From positions 1-64,000 of the forward strand of contig NZ_JAJJJF010000011.1 in the NCBI RefSeq assembly GCF_022458745.1: a DNA stretch of 64,000 nt, read 5' to 3'. Both the position numbers and the translations under genes were made by a program. The stretch comes from Bacillus piscicola (GTDB lineage Bacteria; Bacillota; Bacilli; Bacillales; Marinococcaceae). How positions within the stretch are numbered: the stretch's first letter is position 1; every line of letters begins with the position of its first letter. The notes beneath the pieces were generated by a model. That model saw nothing but the letters and a program-made list of their open reading frames with translations. It searched no databases and had not been told where the DNA came from. Shown in pieces: positions 7,736 through 17,401 of this stretch.

Positions 7736-9817
7736 ATGAAGGTTTTAAAAGTAATGCTGTCTCTTTTCATTCTCGTCGGCAGCATGGTGGGATTCATAGG
7801 GCTGAGTAAAGCTCAAGAGACGCAAAAAGAAAAACATGCGGTGTTGGTTGTCGTTCCTGGTCTCTCCCTTGATCATTTTTTTAGAGTGATGGAGACAAAT
7901 GTGGACAGTTTGTGGAAAGGGGCTTCCGCGATCGCCCTTAATCGGCTCACAGGCGGAGGGAAGACACCTTTGAATGAAACGCTGACACTTAGTTCAGGAA
8001 AACGAAGTACAGGCAGGGATCTCGTGCAAACGGATGAGCTTTTGTTCATGGAAACGTCAAATAAATACGAGAACGTTTACACCTTGCCCTACTTAAAAAA
8101 AAATACCCCTATTACAGGGACGAATGAGGAGAAGCGATTGGCAGAACTCTTAATGGCAAGAGGGGTCCACGTCAGCTTTACCGGACATAGTGACACCGCG
8201 ACAAGCCGTCATCAGACCGCTCCATTTTTTACAGTAGACAAAGAGGGGAAGACGAATGGAAACCGGGAAATTTCCGTTGTGAAAGATGACGGCTCGCCGG
8301 GTGGGTACAGGATGGACGGCACGAATACAAGGGAATGGGTGGAGAAGGTAGAAGCGCGCTATCCGTTGACATGGACAGTAGTGGAGTGGGGGGATTTATA
8401 CCGGGATCAGACAGCGACGGAAGAAACCGTTTCCCGTTTAGCCCAGTTTCTAAGCGAACTTCGCCAAACCGGAACAACGGTATTTTTGCTCGGCACGGAC
8501 CCTGGAGTTTCTAAAGGGATCGGAAATGATAAAATGGTTCCGTTTGTGAAATGGGAAGAGGATGACGATACAGAGGGAGCCTGGTATTCCCCGACAGTAC
8601 GGCAGCCATTTTTGGGGAGCAGCCTGGATGCTGCGCCGACTTTTTTAGATTATTACAGGATACCTGTCCCGAATACTTGGCATGGACGCCCTTTAGAAGA
8701 AGGGAAGCGCTACCGGGACCCTGCTGGAAATATGCAGGCGGCTGTGAACGGAGCTGCTCATATTTTTCAGACACGCGGGCCTGTTCTTTCCACGTATGTT
8801 TTACTGCTAGCTCTACTTTTGATCGTCACTTTTCTTTATTGGAAATATAATAATAAACTGGGACGGGCGAAACCGAGGGTCGTACAGACGGCAATAACGG
8901 CAGGGATGGTTTCTCCGCTCTCATTTATCGGAGCCGCGGCGGTCTTCGGTAGAAATATCACAAGCGTCGCCCTGTACAGTTCGGTAGTCGTTGTCTTTTC
9001 GATAATAATTGCGCTTCTTCTCGTCCACTTTGGAAAATTCCGTCTGGTGTGGCTTACATCTTGTCTGACACTTGTTGTCCTTACAGGAGATTTACTACTT
9101 GGGGCCCCACTGATGAAGCACTCTTACCTCGGCTACGATCCGTTGATAGGCGCTCGTTACGGCGGTATCGGCAATGAACTCGGAGGCTTCTATGCAGCGG
9201 CGGCTGTTGTTTTTTTAGAGCCATGGGCTGGACGGAAAAATAAACAGTGGATTGTCTCCGGAATGGCTGTCGTATTTCTTATCATTCTTGGATCCGCTTA
9301 TTTAGGACAAAACGCCGGGGTTACCTTGGCTTCCGGGTTCATGTTCGCCGCACTGTTACGGGAGTCGGGTTTATGTAAAAGATGGGGAAAACGATACGGT
9401 CTTGTGTTAATCGTGGTGGTCTTTTTCCTATTAATAGGCATGTTGTGGTTGTTGCAGCAAGCAGGAGGTGCTTCACACATTGGCAGTGCGTTTCAACTGG
9501 CGCTGTCTGGAGAATGGCAGGAGCTTTATACACTTATCGAAAGAAAACTGGCGATGAACAGAAAAATTATTATACACTCCAATTGGACAAAGCTGCTCGT
9601 GACAAGTTACTTGCTGGCAGTTATTTATATGATCACAGAACGCTCACCTGCGTTATCAAACTCGCAAAAAAGCGTTCTCCGCGCGGGTGGGATCGGATCG
9701 ATATTTCTACTCATATTGAATGATTCAGGAGCGGTTGCTGCGTCGACTTCGATGTTTTATTTACTTTGTGCCCGTTCGCTATGGCTGTTTCAGACGGCAA
9801 AGAAGAAGGGGATGTAA
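7736..9817 (+). CDS. Large membrane protein, alkaline-phosphatase-like ectodomain
   Basis: The protein has 693 residues and no symbol that I recognise. Residues 1-26 form a signal peptide or anchor ending near SKA-Q. Residues about 30-340 form an extracytoplasmic domain whose opening, HAVLVVVPGLSLDHFF, and later DYYRIPVPNTWHGRPL resemble alkaline-phosphatase-superfamily folds, but metal ligands are not clear. From about residue 352 there are roughly nine to ten hydrophobic segments. Between them is GARYGGIGNELGGFY; a similar G-A-R-x-x-G-I-G-N-E motif occurs in large uncharacterised membrane proteins of bacilli and actinobacteria. The gene sits between the DnaA-box cluster and ydiF, where B. 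subtilis has no counterpart. Confidence 0.7.
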   Translation: MKVLKVMLSLFILVGSMVGFIGLSKAQETQKEKHAVLVVVPGLSLDHFFRVMETNVDSLWKGASAIALNRLTGGGKTPLNETLTLSSGKRSTGRDLVQTDELLFMETSNKYENVYTLPYLKKNTPITGTNEEKRLAELLMARGVHVSFTGHSDTATSRHQTAPFFTVDKEGKTNGNREISVVKDDGSPGGYRMDGTNTREWVEKVEARYPLTWTVVEWGDLYRDQTATEETVSRLAQFLSELRQTGTTVFLLGTDPGVSKGIGNDKMVPFVKWEEDDDTEGAWYSPTVRQPFLGSSLDAAPTFLDYYRIPVPNTWHGRPLEEGKRYRDPAGNMQAAVNGAAHIFQTRGPVLSTYVLLLALLLIVTFLYWKYNNKLGRAKPRVVQTAITAGMVSPLSFIGAAAVFGRNITSVALYSSVVVVFSIIIALLLVHFGKFRLVWLTSCLTLVVLTGDLLLGAPLMKHSYLGYDPLIGARYGGIGNELGGFYAAAAVVFLEPWAGRKNKQWIVSGMAVVFLIILGSAYLGQNAGVTLASGFMFAALLRESGLCKRWGKRYGLVLIVVVFFLLIGMLWLLQQAGGASHIGSAFQLALSGEWQELYTLIERKLAMNRKIIIHSNWTKLLVTSYLLAVIYMITERSPALSNSQKSVLRAGGIGSIFLLILNDSGAVAASTSMFYLLCARSLWLFQTAKKKGM

Positions 9818-9831
9818 GACATAACTAAAAA

Positions 9832-9869
9832 AAGCACTGCAGCTTATACTTCTTCAAGCTGCAGTGCTT
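9832..9869 (-). terminator. Terminator of ydiF
   Basis: Arms AAGCACTGCAGCTT (9832-9845) and AAGCTGCAGTGCTT (9856-9869) form a perfect 14-bp stem. Read on the minus strand it is followed by a T run. The ydiF stop codon lies at the edge of the loop. There is no T run on the plus strand, so it serves ydiF mainly. Confidence 0.8.
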
Positions 9870-11799
9870 CCCATTGTTCCATTTTATTGTCAAGCTCCTG
9901 GCGGATGTCTGTTAGTTGTCCCTGCAACGTACCGGCAGCTTCAAAATCCTCGTAAATTTCCGGTTTCAGCATTTCTTTTTCTAGTTTTTCAATTTCACAT
10001 TCGAGGGCTTCGATCTCCTCCTCGATGAGTTCAATTTCCCGCTGACGTTTGCGTGACTCCCTTTTCGCTTCCTTGTCCTGAAGATATGTCTTTTTGTCAC
10101 TTTCTTCAACAAGGCGGGGAGCTGCTTGTTTGCCATGCTCGTTAGCCTGTTCTTTCATCCGGATTGCTTCCCGCTGTCGTTCCTCATCCTTTTTTCGAGA
10201 ATAATAATCGTAATCTCCGAGGTATTCCGTTAGACCGTTTTCATCAAGCTCGATAATTTTAGTTGCCATCCGGTTCAGGAAGTAGCGGTCATGGGAGACG
10301 AAAATCAATGTGCCGGGATAGTCAAGCAGGGCATTTTCGAGTACTTCTTTGCTATCTAAATCAAGATGGTTCGTCGGTTCGTCAAAAATGAGTAGGTTGG
10401 CCTTTTGCATCATTAACTTAGCAAGAGCAAGCCGTGCCTTTTCTCCACCGCTTAAGTCACGAATTTGCTTCAACACATCGTCACCGCTGAATAAGAAATT
10501 ACCAAGAACGGTACGAATGTCTTTTTCGAGCGAATGTGGATAGTCGTCCCAAAGCTCATGAAGGACATCTTTGTTTGAATGAAGTTCAGCTTGTTCTTGA
10601 TCATAGTAGCCGATCGTTACTTTGCTGCCAAGCACAACGTTACCCGATACCGGTTGCAACTTCCCGGCAATTGTTTTGAGAAGAGTTGATTTTCCGATTC
10701 CGTTAGGTCCGATGAGCGCAATGCTTTCTTGTTTTTTCACATGGAAACTAATGTTATGAATGACCGGTTCTGCATCTCCGTAAGCAACACTTACATCCGA
10801 AACGCTTAAGACATCATTTCCGCTTTGCCGTTCTACATCAAAAGAAAACTTAGCGGATTTTTGACTGCCGAGCGGCTTGTCCATAACCTGCATTTTCTCC
10901 AGTTTTTTGCGGCGGCTTTGGGCACGTTTAGACGTAGAGGCACGAACAATGTTGCGCTGCACGAAATCTTCTAATTCTGCTACCTCTTTTTGCTGTTTTT
11001 CAAATACTTTTAATTCCTGCTCGTAACGTTTTGCTTTTTCTTCTAGATAATCACTGTAGTTGCCGTGGTAGAGAAATGCTTTCGTCCGGGCAACCTCATA
11101 TACTTTTGTCACGATGTTATCAAGGAAATAACGATCGTGTGAAACGATTAGCACCGCACCATTATAGTTTGATAAAAAACTTTCCAGCCAGCTGAGCGTG
11201 TCGATATCGAGATGGTTCGTCGGCTCGTCGAGGATAAGGACTTCCGGCTTGGACAGCAGCAGCTTCCCAAGGGCCAGCCGTGTTTTTTGGCCGCCGCTTA
11301 AGGTAGATATCGGGGTGCTATAGTCAAAATCGGCAAATTTCAGCCCGGAAAGCACACTGCGGATATCAGCTTCATATTGATAGCCGCCTTTTTCTCGAAA
11401 GCTGTGCTGCAACTGGTCATATTCTGCCAATACTTTCTCATAAGACGATGGGTCATCATGCACGGCGGGGTCTGCCATCTTTTGTTCCAGCGAACGTAAC
11501 TCTTTCTCCATTCGCCGGATTTCTGCAAAGACGCTTAACATTTCGTCCCATATGGAACTCTCTGACTGAAGACCGCTATGCTGGTCCAAGTAGCCAAGCT
11601 CGATTCCTTTCGGGGTGATAATGTCGCCGGAATCATAAGGAAGCTCACCTGCGATAATTTTGAGCAGCGTTGATTTACCTGCGCCATTGCGGCCGACAAG
11701 CGCTATACGTTCGTTCGCTTTTACTTCTATCTTTATCTTGTCAAGAATCGTTTCTGCCCCGTAAGATTTTATAATGTCGACGCACTGTAACACTATCAT
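9844..11799 (-). CDS. ydiF: ABC-F family ATPase (YdiF-like)
   Basis: A 651-residue soluble ABC-F protein with two ATP-binding cassettes and no membrane segment. Cassette 1 has Walker A GRNGAGKST and signature LSGGQKTRLALGKLLL; cassette 2 has GPNGIGKST and LSGGEKARLALAKLMM. Both have Walker B motifs ending in DEPTNHLD. A charged P-site tRNA interaction motif linker lies between the cassettes, and a coiled-coil C-terminal extension starts near residue 560. ABC-F proteins bind the ribosomal E site; YdiF's precise role is not settled. The start at 11799 gives MIVLQCVDIIKSYG with AAAGGA at good distance; the ATG 9 bases upstream abuts the ribosome binding site. Confidence 0.9.
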   Translation of the reverse strand: MIVLQCVDIIKSYGAETILDKIKIEVKANERIALVGRNGAGKSTLLKIIAGELPYDSGDIITPKGIELGYLDQHSGLQSESSIWDEMLSVFAEIRRMEKELRSLEQKMADPAVHDDPSSYEKVLAEYDQLQHSFREKGGYQYEADIRSVLSGLKFADFDYSTPISTLSGGQKTRLALGKLLLSKPEVLILDEPTNHLDIDTLSWLESFLSNYNGAVLIVSHDRYFLDNIVTKVYEVARTKAFLYHGNYSDYLEEKAKRYEQELKVFEKQQKEVAELEDFVQRNIVRASTSKRAQSRRKKLEKMQVMDKPLGSQKSAKFSFDVERQSGNDVLSVSDVSVAYGDAEPVIHNISFHVKKQESIALIGPNGIGKSTLLKTIAGKLQPVSGNVVLGSKVTIGYYDQEQAELHSNKDVLHELWDDYPHSLEKDIRTVLGNFLFSGDDVLKQIRDLSGGEKARLALAKLMMQKANLLIFDEPTNHLDLDSKEVLENALLDYPGTLIFVSHDRYFLNRMATKIIELDENGLTEYLGDYDYYSRKKDEERQREAIRMKEQANEHGKQAAPRLVEESDKKTYLQDKEAKRESRKRQREIELIEEEIEALECEIEKLEKEMLKPEIYEDFEAAGTLQGQLTDIRQELDNKMEQWEALQLEEV

Positions 11800-11957
11800 T
11801 GGATCCATCCTTTATAAGAAAAAATTCCTTAAACTTTTCTTTATTGTAACTTACTTTTTCAGGTTATGCGATCGTTGGTGATGGAAGACGAAGCGGCAGG
11901 ACATCGCTTATTTCATGGCAATTTTATGAACAGGTAGAATGACTCGTTATCTTCCTA

Positions 11958-11986
11958 TTACATACAAGGTTAGAATAGTGTACAAT
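11958..11986 (+). promoter_or_regulatory. Candidate promoter upstream of rex
   Basis: TTACAT (11958-11963) and TACAAT (11981-11986) are 17 bases apart, about 100 bases upstream of rex. I found no clear Rex-type TTGTGAA..TTCACAA palindrome next to it. Confidence 0.5.
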
Positions 11987-12085
11987 ATAAAAGAGTCAGG
12001 CAGTTCCGACGCTGTGAGTTACTTTTTCGTGTCAAACGGTGCTATACTGTTGAACAGAAACAAGAAGACATGGTTGGAGGCTGCT

Positions 12086-12730
12086 ATGAACATAGACGAA
12101 CAGAAAATACCACAAGCTACAGCAAAAAGGCTCCCGCTTTACTATCGATTTTTGGAGCATTTGCATGCATCAGGGAAACAGCGCGTCTCTTCGACGGAGC
12201 TGAGTGATGCCGTAAAGGTGGATTCTGCAACGATCCGACGGGACTTCTCCTACTTTGGGGCACTCGGAAAAAAAGGGTACGGATACAACGTTCAATACTT
12301 GTTGTCTTTTTTTCGGAAAACGTTAAATCAAGAAGAAGTGACCAAAGTCTTTCTCGTCGGTGTTGGCAATTTGGGTACGGCTCTTTTGCGATACAACTTT
12401 GCAAAAAGAGACAATACACAGATTGTAGCAGCTTTTGACGTGAATGAAGCGATTGTCGGAAAAGAAGTGGGCGGGGTAGAGGTGTATCACATTCGTGATA
12501 TCGAAGCGGTGAAAGAAGAAAAGGATGCAACTGTTGCCATTCTGACTGTACCATCAACTGCTGCCCAGCTTACCGCAGAAAGCCTTGTGGAAGCAGGAGT
12601 GAAAGGTATTCTGAATTTCACCCCAGCACGCATCACCATTCCCGAGCATATTCGCATACATCATATCGATCTTTCTGTGGAACTGCAGACACTCGTATAT
12701 TTTTTGAAACACTATCCTCTGGACACGTAG
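12086..12730 (+). CDS. rex: Redox-sensing transcriptional repressor Rex
   Basis: A 214-residue Rex protein. An N-terminal winged helix (about residues 15-80, with [24 protein letters not shown]) is followed by a Rossmann domain whose [14 protein letters not shown] motif binds NADH. The family represses fermentative and respiratory genes when the NADH/NAD ratio is low. The start at 12086 has GGAGG six bases upstream and gives the family's normal length; the frame is open further upstream. The place between ydiF and tatA matches B. subtilis. The moaC gene that B. subtilis carries between ydiF and rex is absent here. Confidence 0.95.
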   Translation: MNIDEQKIPQATAKRLPLYYRFLEHLHASGKQRVSSTELSDAVKVDSATIRRDFSYFGALGKKGYGYNVQYLLSFFRKTLNQEEVTKVFLVGVGNLGTALLRYNFAKRDNTQIVAAFDVNEAIVGKEVGGVEVYHIRDIEAVKEEKDATVAILTVPSTAAQLTAESLVEAGVKGILNFTPARITIPEHIRIHHIDLSVELQTLVYFLKHYPLDT

Positions 12731-12758
12731 AGGATCATTTTAGACGGAGGTGACCTGT

Positions 12759-12956
12759 ATGCCAATAGGTCCAGGAAGTATTGTGTTAATCGTGTTAGTT
12801 GCTTTGTTAATTTTCGGTCCGAAAAAATTACCGGAACTCGGACGCGCGGCCGGAAACACATTGAGAGAGTTCAAGCACGCAACGAAAGGGCTCGCCGATG
12901 ATGATGACGACTCGAAGTCAAAGTCTCAGCAGCACTCCAACTCTTCTGATAAGTAA
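12759..12956 (+). CDS. tatA: Sec-independent translocase protein TatA
   Basis: A 65-residue TatA-type subunit of the twin-arginine translocase. A short N-terminal membrane helix (residues about 4-18) leads into [20 protein letters not shown], the hinge and amphipathic helix of the family, and then an acidic tail with DDDDD. GGAGGTGA ends eight bases before the ATG at 12759. A GTG at 12750 overlaps that ribosome binding site and is unlikely. It is directly followed by tatC, giving a minimal TatAC system as in other bacilli. Confidence 0.94.
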   Translation: MPIGPGSIVLIVLVALLIFGPKKLPELGRAAGNTLREFKHATKGLADDDDDSKSKSQQHSNSSDK

Positions 12957-13753
12957 TGAATAGGACGGGGACGGTCATGGCTCAGAAGGATATGTCCATT
13001 TATGATCATATTGGCGAGTTGCGAAAACGCCTGATAATCTCCGGAAGTTTCTTTCTTGCAGCGATGATTGTCGGGCTCTTCCTCTCTCCGAAACTGATCA
13101 CTTATTTACAAAACATTCCAGAGGCTGAAAGTTTTCCAATGAACGTTTTTCAGCTGACGGATTCACTGAAATTATATATGAATTTTTCCTTTTTTGTCGG
13201 CTTAATTTTGATCTTGCCGATACTTTTGTACCAGCTTTGGGCGTTTATTGCGCCGGGTCTTCTGGAAAAAGAGAGGAAAGTGACACTGTCTTATATTCCA
13301 ATTGCGACGGTGTTATTCTTCGGCGGGCTTGCTTTTGCGTACTTTATCCTGTTTCCAAATGTCATTCATTTTCTCAGCCAATTATCGGATAGGCTGAATT
13401 TGACGGAACAATACGGCGTCAATGATTATTTTGGCTTTCTCTTTCGGCTGACGATTCCATTCGGATTTTTATTCCAGCTTCCAGTAGTCGTGATGTTTTT
13501 AACGAGGCTCGGTCTTGTCACGCCGGCATGGTTGCGGAAGATGAGAAAGTTTGCCTACTTTGTATTACTCGTGGTCGCCGGTTTCATTACCCCGCCGGAA
13601 ATTATCTCCCATTTAATGGTGACGGTGCCGCTCTTGCTTTTATATGAAGTGAGTATTTTTATTTCTCGTTTTTCATATAAAAAAGTTTTGCAGGCAGAGC
13701 AGGAGAAAATGGCACAATGGGCGAAAGAAGATAACGAAAGACAAAAGGATTAA
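12956..13753 (+). CDS. tatC: Sec-independent translocase protein TatC
   Basis: TatC is the polytopic subunit that recognises twin-arginine signal peptides. The 265-residue protein has six predicted membrane segments, with HIGELRKRL ahead of the first and PILLYQLWAFIAPGL between the second and third. It also has the PEIISHLMVTVPLLLLYE segment near the C-terminus. The ATG at 12956 overlaps the tatA stop by one base. An ATG at 12977 (MAQKDMSIYDHIGELRKR) has GGGGA at better spacing and may be the true start. A terminator follows. Confidence 0.95.
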   Translation: MNRTGTVMAQKDMSIYDHIGELRKRLIISGSFFLAAMIVGLFLSPKLITYLQNIPEAESFPMNVFQLTDSLKLYMNFSFFVGLILILPILLYQLWAFIAPGLLEKERKVTLSYIPIATVLFFGGLAFAYFILFPNVIHFLSQLSDRLNLTEQYGVNDYFGFLFRLTIPFGFLFQLPVVVMFLTRLGLVTPAWLRKMRKFAYFVLLVVAGFITPPEIISHLMVTVPLLLLYEVSIFISRFSYKKVLQAEQEKMAQWAKEDNERQKD

Positions 13754-13758
13754 ATACA

Positions 13759-13788
13759 AAAAAACTTGGCTCTTCAGCCAAGTTTTTT
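13759..13788. terminator. Bidirectional terminator, tatC / ydiK
   Basis: Arms AAAAAACTTGGCT (13759-13771) and AGCCAAGTTTTTT (13776-13788) form a tight hairpin with a four-base loop. A-rich and T-rich flanks let it act for tatC and for the convergent ydiK. Confidence 0.85.
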
Positions 13789-13813
13789 ATTTAGGAAAAA
13801 CATTTCCGTAACG

Positions 13814-14002
13814 TCATGATTTATCCTGGCGTTTCATTCTGAAAAAGCGGATGCCGATCATAATGTCAATTGCTGCAACTGCTGCAAAAAAGAAAGCCCA
13901 CCCATCCCACGATGAGGAATTGACGTTTTGGACGGCTAAGTAAATAAACAGTCCCGCCAGTCCGAAGTATATAAGGCCCATTACAGGCTGTGACGTTTTC
14001 AT
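13814..14002 (-). CDS. ydiK: YdiK-like membrane protein (DUF4305)
   Basis: A 62-residue protein with two hydrophobic segments (about residues 8-25 and 34-52) and a basic C-terminus. Its size, topology and position after tatC and next to a CPBP protein match YdiK of B. subtilis. The function is unknown. The start overlaps the stop of the upstream ydiL by 4 bases, and AGGAGG precedes it, so the two are coupled. Confidence 0.75.
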   Translation of the reverse strand: MKTSQPVMGLIYFGLAGLFIYLAVQNVNSSSWDGWAFFFAAVAAIDIMIGIRFFRMKRQDKS

Positions 14003-14718
14003 GCAAACAGTCCTCCTAAGATAAGCTGCATTTGTTCCAGTTCTTTTTGCATTTCTTGAATATAATCGCCGAGCAATACTTGCACAAGGACCGCGTACCC
14101 ATTCATTGATACGTGAGCGATGATCGGTACGATAATGCGTCCCGTTTTGACATACAAGAATGAGAAGGTAAAGCCGACAGCAGCATAAATTAATAGATGG
14201 GTAAAGTCAAAATGGACGACAGCAAAGATAATCGAACTGAAAAGTGCCGACAGAAAGAAATTCAAGCGTTTATAGAACGCACCAAAGATTACTTTTCGGA
14301 AGACGATCTCTTCAAGGATGGGACCGATGATCGCGACCACCACGGCAAAAACAGGGACCATTTTCACCATATCAAGAATTTCTTTCGTGTTTTCTGATCC
14401 TGGTGGAATGCCAAGTATTTCACTTTCAATAACACTTGCCGCAAATTGCGCAATAAAGGCCAGAAATATTCCGAGTATCGTCCACTTTACCGCATGGCCG
14501 GCCGAGGACCGCGGCAATGACGGGCGTCTGTCAAGACGGCGTTCTGGTAGAAGCAGCGCGACGATAACAATAAGGGTCACGACAAAACTGCCCATGCTCC
14601 AGGCAGCAAAACTCTCAATTAACCCCATTCCGCGGCTGTACAGGAAGGGGACCCCGACAAGACTTGAAAGCTGCATAAGAATGTAAAGAATAAGTATTGC
14701 CCAATAACGTCCGTTCAC
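13999..14718 (-). CDS. ydiL: CPBP family intramembrane metalloprotease (YdiL-like)
   Basis: A 239-residue polytopic protein of the CPBP (CAAX protease and bacteriocin-processing) family, related to glutamic intramembrane proteases. The motif E-E-x-x-x-R appears as GPILEEIVFRKVIF. It is followed by FAVVHFDFTHLL and the third motif HVSMNGYAV. About seven membrane segments are predicted. The start is GTG with GAGGAG about ten bases upstream. It is transcribed away from groES together with ydiK. The substrate is unknown. Confidence 0.85.
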   Translation of the reverse strand: MNGRYWAILILYILMQLSSLVGVPFLYSRGMGLIESFAAWSMGSFVVTLIVIVALLLPERRLDRRPSLPRSSAGHAVKWTILGIFLAFIAQFAASVIESEILGIPPGSENTKEILDMVKMVPVFAVVVAIIGPILEEIVFRKVIFGAFYKRLNFFLSALFSSIIFAVVHFDFTHLLIYAAVGFTFSFLYVKTGRIIVPIIAHVSMNGYAVLVQVLLGDYIQEMQKELEQMQLILGGLFA

Positions 14719-14895
14719 ACTGTTTCAACTCCTCTGATTCGCATGATGCTTTCAACATGTTCCACTTACGCTTTTCTATCATATGTTCGTATTGTATCAT
14801 AGATGCGTTTAAGGACGGGAGCATTGAACTTGCGAAGGCTATCCCGTACGATAAAAGGTAAAACAGTAAATTTGGAAATTTTTTATGCTTCCCCC

Positions 14896-14924
14896 TTGCA
14901 AAACTAAAAAAGAATGGCTATCAT
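14896..14924 (+). promoter_or_regulatory. groESL promoter
   Basis: TTGCAA (14896-14901) and TATCAT (14919-14924) are separated by 17 bases. The CIRCE operator begins about 12 bases after the -10 box, so it covers the expected start of transcription. Confidence 0.75.
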
Positions 14925-14935
14925 AATAATTGGTG

Positions 14936-14962
14936 TTAGCACTCGTCGTGAGTGAGTGCTAA
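14936..14962 (+). promoter_or_regulatory. CIRCE operator (HrcA site)
   Basis: TTAGCACTC, nine bases, GAGTGCTAA is an exact match to the CIRCE inverted repeat bound by the heat-shock repressor HrcA. It lies between the promoter and groES, so groESL is expected to be HrcA-controlled. hrcA itself is not in this window. Confidence 0.97.
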
Positions 14963-15019
14963 CAAACACAAAATTGTCGGTAACCAATACCGCGCAAATA
15001 CTAAAGGAGGGTGTTTACC

Positions 15020-15304
15020 ATGTTAAAGCCTCTTGGTGATCGCATTATTATTGAACAAATCCAAACGGAAGAAAAAACACAGAGCGGGATTGTGCTTCCA
15101 GACTCTGCCCAGGAAAAACCGCAAGAAGGAAAAGTGGTGGCTGTTGGGAATGGTCGCGTCACAGATAACGGAGAGCGTATTGCGCTGGAAGTGAAAGAAG
15201 GAGACTCTGTTATTTTCTCTAAATATGCAGGTACAGAAGTGAAGTATGAAGGAACAGAATATCTAATTCTTCGTGAAAGCGACGTTCTTGCAGTAATCGG
15301 ATAA
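15020..15304 (+). CDS. groES: Co-chaperonin GroES
   Basis: A 94-residue GroES heptamer subunit, the lid of the GroEL folding chamber. [12 protein letters not shown] at the start, the mobile-loop region around [15 protein letters not shown] and the C-terminal [14 protein letters not shown] are typical. AAAGGAGG lies nine bases before the ATG at 15020. It is the first gene of the CIRCE-controlled operon. Confidence 0.97.
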   Translation: MLKPLGDRIIIEQIQTEEKTQSGIVLPDSAQEKPQEGKVVAVGNGRVTDNGERIALEVKEGDSVIFSKYAGTEVKYEGTEYLILRESDVLAVIG

Positions 15305-15342
15305 TGACAGGGTGCGAACCCTACATACATGTATTTAAATAA

Positions 15343-17001
<1,659 letters not shown>

Positions 17002-17090
17002 TGATTGCTTGAAATCCCTATACATCAAGGGTTTGGTAACTGCATCACCCAGTGCTAACATTTTGCTCACATTGAGAATATTAACAGAGG

Positions 17091-17128
17091 CTTCTCAATA
17101 GTTCACTAAACTATTGAGAAGTTTTTTT
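17091..17128 (+). terminator. groESL terminator
   Basis: Arms CTTCTCAATAGTT (17091-17103) and AACTATTGAGAAG (17109-17121) form a 13-bp stem with a five-base loop, followed by seven Ts. Confidence 0.88.
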
Positions 17129-17345
17129 ATTTCTCCTTAGTCCACTTGATCGAATTCCCCATCTCTATATCAAGCGATTACTAGATACCTCGTAAAGTAA
17201 TAGATCGCTTTTTTAACTTTTATTCCCTCGTAAGTCGGATTATAATAGACCTTCCGGTTGCCTATGGCGGTGGTAGTGGCGGAAGGTAACTTTTCGCTGG
17301 ATCTGACACCAGTACAGATCGTCCTTCTCCTCGTATGTCCAATAG
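17129..17345. other. Intergenic region with two further hairpins
   Basis: No gene is seen. One imperfect hairpin lies at about 17172-17213, with outer arms AGCGAT and ATCGCT followed by TTTTTT. Another, with arms ACCTTCCG and CGGAAGGT, lies at about 17252-17288. Both lie between the convergent groEL and molybdoenzyme genes and may be extra terminators or decayed repeats. Confidence 0.4.
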
Positions 17346-17394
17346 AAAAAGGGCTGTTAAAAGGTCATGTCTTCATAACCTTTTGATACAGCCC
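17346..17394 (-). terminator. Terminator of the molybdoenzyme operon
   Basis: Arms GGGCTGTTAAAAGGT (17351-17365) and ACCTTTTGATACAGCCC (17378-17394) form a long stem with a small bulge. On the minus strand it is followed by a T run (AAAAA at 17346-17350 on the plus strand). Confidence 0.8.
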
Positions 17395-17401
17395 CATTTT
17401 A

